Positions 5,477 to 7,542 of a stretch of 7,542 bases of DNA are shown here, in pieces. The notes beneath the pieces were generated by a model. It saw nothing but the letters and a program-made list of their open reading frames with translations. It ran no database searches and was not told the DNA's origin. Source of the DNA: an uncultured Lachnospiraceae bacterium (lineage in GTDB: Bacteria > Bacillota_A > Clostridia > Lachnospirales > Lachnospiraceae); the NCBI GenBank assembly GCA_947177885.1, contig CAMWWF010000129.1:1-7542 (forward strand). Reading direction: 5' to 3'. The position numbers were made by a program, and so were the translations under genes. Within the stretch, counting starts at the first letter, position 1; each line of letters starts with the position of its first letter.

Positions 5477-6415
5477 TTATTTCTTCAGAGTAACCTTATT
5501 TTCCCGCACCGTTACCGACTTTAGACTGCGCAGAAAGCTGGAGATACGGCTGTATCCGAATTCTTTCAGATCCAGCTGACGATACTTTTTATGCAGTTCG
5601 TCGTTCAGAGTGGAAAGATTGTCTATGACGCCTCCGTTCTTTTCGATCATCCTGCAGATCTCTCTTTCCAGCTCTTCCTTCGTCAGAGAAGACTGCCTTT
5701 TGGCATAAAGCTGATTATCTATCTTCACCACCTGGATATCGGCGATCTTTTCACCGATAAAGGTGCTCAGTTTGAAATAGCCGTAGTTACGCACGTCAAA
5801 ATCCGAAAATTTCTCGTTTAATCGGTTCCCGATCTGGGCCAGATCCACGATTCCCTCGTCATCCTGATTGATCAGCGTCAGGATCACCTGTCTCACCTCC
5901 GCGATGGAAGTCACATTCTGGTCATCCGCGGTGTTCTCCGTCTCTCCCGTATTCTTATTCTGTTCCGCCACCAGATTCAGGTGGATGAACTTGTTACAGG
6001 CTCTGGTCAGCGCCTGGGGCGTCTTGGACTCTCCCATACCCAGCACGAACATATTCTCCTCCCTGAGGCGCATGGCAAGTCTGGTGAAGTCGCTGTCGCT
6101 GGTCACAAGGCAGAAGCCCTGAACCTTATTTTTATACAGAATATCCATGGCATCGATGACCATGGCCATATCCGTCGCGTTTTTTCCCGTAGTGTAGGAA
6201 AACTGCTGCACCGGCATTATGGAATGCTCCAGCAGGATCCCCTCTGTCCACCCGTTTCCCCTGGACCAGTTTCCATAGATCCTGCGGTAGGTGGACAGCC
6301 CGTAATTTTCCAGTTCCTCAAAAATTGTTGCAGCATACTTGGAACTGACATTATCCGCATCGATCAGCACCGCCAGCTGCATTTTCTCCAAATTCAACTC
6401 TGTTGTTTCAGCCAT
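5477..6415 (-). CDS. NYN (LabA-like PIN) domain protein with two OST-HTH/LOTUS domains
   Basis: A 312-residue cytoplasmic protein, predicted ribonuclease plus RNA-binding modules. Residues about 11-150 form the NYN/LabA PIN-like domain: VLIDADN (16-22, acidic residues D19 and D21), YGNWSRG (47-53), TTGKNATDMAMVIDAMD (76-92, D82 and D88) and VTSDSDF (104-110, D107 and D109), so the acidic metal-binding set is intact. After an Asn/Thr/Glu-rich linker (150-168) come two winged OST-HTH/LOTUS-type repeats at about 168-240 and 243-310. Both contain a matching motif (FDVRNYGYFKLSTFIGE and LDLKEFGYSRISSFLRS). The ATG at 6415 is chosen because AGGAGG (6422-6427) lies six bases upstream; an in-frame start at 6439 has no such signal. 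It lies between a small membrane protein and rarA on the same strand. Substrate is unknown; RNA processing is inferred from the domains. Confidence 0.9.
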   Translation of the reverse strand: MAETTELNLEKMQLAVLIDADNVSSKYAATIFEELENYGLSTYRRIYGNWSRGNGWTEGILLEHSIMPVQQFSYTTGKNATDMAMVIDAMDILYKNKVQGFCLVTSDSDFTRLAMRLREENMFVLGMGESKTPQALTRACNKFIHLNLVAEQNKNTGETENTADDQNVTSIAEVRQVILTLINQDDEGIVDLAQIGNRLNEKFSDFDVRNYGYFKLSTFIGEKIADIQVVKIDNQLYAKRQSSLTKEELEREICRMIEKNGGVIDNLSTLNDELHKKYRQLDLKEFGYSRISSFLRSLKSVTVRENKVTLKK

Positions 6416-6494
6416 TTTTACCCTCCTGTTCCATTGCACAACCTCTCGAGACCGCTTTGCCCTTTACGGCAATCTGTTCCCTTCCACATCCTCT

Positions 6495-6914
6495 TCAGTC
6501 TTCATCATCCCATCTGTCATACCGTCTTCCCATAAGCCGCAGAACAGCATGGTATATCGCCCGTATGACGGAGAATACCAGAAACATGAAGATGAAACCC
6601 ACCACCCCGAACATGATATCCGCAAATTCCATAACACCCGTGTGCGTAACCCTCTGCCCGATCTCAATGGCAAAGGTGATCACAATGATCAGGGTAAACA
6701 CATAAATCCAGCTGATCACCATGATATGATCCGTCCTCACAAGCCACTTTAATACAGGATGGACTACAAAGATCATAAGCATTCCCATGGCTCCGATGAT
6801 CAGAAAATGCAGTTCCTTATCCGAAAAATTGTATTCATAGGAATCATTCATTTTCAGCAGATAACTATGTACTCTGGCAATCATTTCCACAATTGCATAT
6901 AAAGCTCTCTCCAT
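6495..6914 (-). CDS. Small integral membrane protein, three helices, VanZ-like signature
   Basis: A 139-residue membrane protein I cannot name with certainty. A basic amphipathic N-terminus (1-35) is followed by three hydrophobic spans at about 36-56, 64-85 and 98-122, then a short Arg-rich then acidic tail (GRRYDRWDDED). The segment from E84 to D99 (E-I-G-Q, then F-A-D, then G-V-V-G-F) resembles the E..Q...D..xN..G pattern of VanZ-like and related small membrane families, but it is shorter than typical VanZ proteins. No signal peptide is seen. The start is supported by AGGAG at 6921-6925, six bases upstream. It ends 79 bases before the NYN gene start with no clear terminator between, so the two may share a transcript. 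Function unknown. Confidence 0.8.
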   Translation of the reverse strand: MERALYAIVEMIARVHSYLLKMNDSYEYNFSDKELHFLIIGAMGMLMIFVVHPVLKWLVRTDHIMVISWIYVFTLIIVITFAIEIGQRVTHTGVMEFADIMFGVVGFIFMFLVFSVIRAIYHAVLRLMGRRYDRWDDED

Positions 6915-6937
6915 CTCGTACTCCTGTCACTCCATTG

Positions 6938-6950
6938 GTATATCATATAC
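6938..6950. repeat. 13-bp palindrome upstream of the membrane-protein gene
   Basis: GTATATcATATAC is a perfect palindrome 24 bases upstream of the start codon. On the minus strand it contains TATGAT, a -10-like hexamer, but I see no matching -35. Its low complexity makes chance plausible. Confidence 0.3.
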
Positions 6951-6965
6951 TCTCGAAATCTCCAG

Positions 6966-7001
6966 GCCGCTTATTAAGCGGCTTTCCGGAAATCATTCCG
7001 G
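6966..7001 (-). repeat. Two adjacent inverted repeats downstream of the EAL gene
   Basis: GCCGCTTATTAAGCGGC (6966-6982) is a perfect 17-base palindrome. Four bases on, CCGGAA (6986-6991) and TTCCGG (6996-7001) form a six-pair stem with a four-base loop. Both follow the EAL stop by 70 to 110 bases on the minus strand and may end or process that transcript, but neither is followed by a U-run. I therefore do not call an intrinsic terminator. Confidence 0.5.
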
Positions 7002-7073
7002 GTGATCCCCCGCTTTTCCGGATACTTTTTAACCGCAATGCCGGATTCCGCTTCTTGAAATTCCGAGATGCCG

Positions 7074-7542
7074 TTATATCTGCAAGCCGGCTCCGCACAT
7101 ATATTTATCCTCAAATTCGCTGACCGGCATGGGCTTCGCAAAATAGTAACCCTGATACAGCCCGCAGCCAATGGCTTTCAGGCGTTCCACCTGCTCTTTC
7201 GTCTCCACGCCCTCGGTTATGACCTTCATGCCAAGATCCCTGGCCAGCTCTATGATCGTCTGGATGATCGCCCAGCTGCGTTCCGGCTGACTGCTGCCCC
7301 GCAGAAATCCCATATCCATCTTCAGTACATCCACATTGATATCCTTTAGCATATTCAGGGAGGAATAACCGTTTCCGAAGTCGTCGATCCCCACTTCAAA
7401 TCCATAATCCCTCAATTTCTCCAATACTTCCAGCCGGCCCCGGACTTCCTTCATGAACATGGCCTCCGTGATCTCCAGCTTGAGATTATGAGGTTCTATC
7501 TTATATTTCTCCACCAGATCCACAAAGGTTCTGTAAATATCC
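7074..7542 (-). CDS. EAL-domain cyclic-di-GMP phosphodiesterase, C-terminal part (5' end outside window)
   Basis: The 155 visible residues are the C-terminal two-thirds of an EAL domain, which hydrolyses c-di-GMP to pGpG. The E-A-L motif and any sensory or GGDEF domains lie beyond the right edge. Conserved catalytic elements present are LEITEAM (22-28 of the visible part), DDFGNGYSSL (53-62), LKMD (73-76) with its lysine, ITEGVET (108-114) and the C-terminal YQGYYFAKPMP (129-139) with its glutamine. All expected metal and substrate residues in this part are intact, so an active phosphodiesterase is likely. The stop is TAA at 7074-7076, after a short tail. There is no stop up to the window edge. 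A 159-base gap with hairpins separates it from the membrane-protein gene. Confidence 0.92.
   Translation of the reverse strand, partial: DIYRTFVDLVEKYKIEPHNLKLEITEAMFMKEVRGRLEVLEKLRDYGFEVGIDDFGNGYSSLNMLKDINVDVLKMDMGFLRGSSQPERSWAIIQTIIELARDLGMKVITEGVETKEQVERLKAIGCGLYQGYYFAKPMPVSEFEDKYMCGAGLQI

Noticed and set aside
3985..5493. 502-codon plus-strand open frame opposite rarA
   Set aside because: It is antisense to a complete, motif-perfect RarA. Its product is rich in His, Arg, Ile and Leu with no recognisable domain, as expected from the reverse frame of a GC-rich gene.
6974..7171. 65-codon minus-strand open frame over the EAL 3' end
   Set aside because: It overlaps the conserved EAL C-terminus in another frame and ends in the palindrome; no ribosome binding site or family resemblance.

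Overview
The window looks like chromosomal DNA from a Clostridia bacterium, most likely a Lachnospiraceae member. This rests on recognising a DUF4364 protein (a Clostridia-typical family), a Rho with a long charged linker behind a Rho_N domain, a short single-domain malic enzyme, and strong AGGAGG-type ribosome binding sites. Taxonomy is inferred from the proteins; no rRNA is present. I see no insertion sequence, phage gene, tRNA, rRNA, CRISPR array or toxin-antitoxin pair. Coding density is ordinary for a housekeeping region.

Layout. At the left edge, on the minus strand, is the first 170 codons of transcription terminator Rho, reading out of the window. A 465-base divergent intergenic region (511-975) follows, with candidate promoters and a long structured leader. 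The plus strand then carries a malic enzyme (976-2127), closely followed by a TIGR01212-type radical SAM protein (2154-3119), probably one transcript. After a 194-base gap holding a perfect 17-bp palindrome inside a candidate promoter comes a DUF4364 winged-helix protein (3314-3829). A 16-pair hairpin (3854-3889) separates this group from a convergent minus-strand series.

The minus-strand series, in the direction of transcription, is: the C-terminal part of an EAL-domain cyclic-di-GMP phosphodiesterase (7542 to 7074, 5' end outside the window), a 139-residue three-helix membrane protein with a VanZ-like signature (6914-6495), a NYN nuclease-like protein with two OST-HTH/LOTUS domains (6415-5477), and the AAA+ ATPase RarA (5280-3952). 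The gaps are 159, 79 and 196 bases. The last gap holds a duplicated palindrome and a possible small cysteine-rich ORF.

How the genes work together: central carbon metabolism (malic enzyme), probable tRNA or RNA-related chemistry (radical SAM), transcription (Rho, DUF4364), second-messenger signalling (EAL) and replication-fork maintenance (RarA) are side by side with no single shared pathway. I do not find convincing evidence for a new multi-gene system. The items most worth a second look are the NYN-LOTUS-LOTUS protein beside RarA, the operator-like palindrome before the DUF4364 gene, and the repeated palindromes plus small ORF in the rarA leader.
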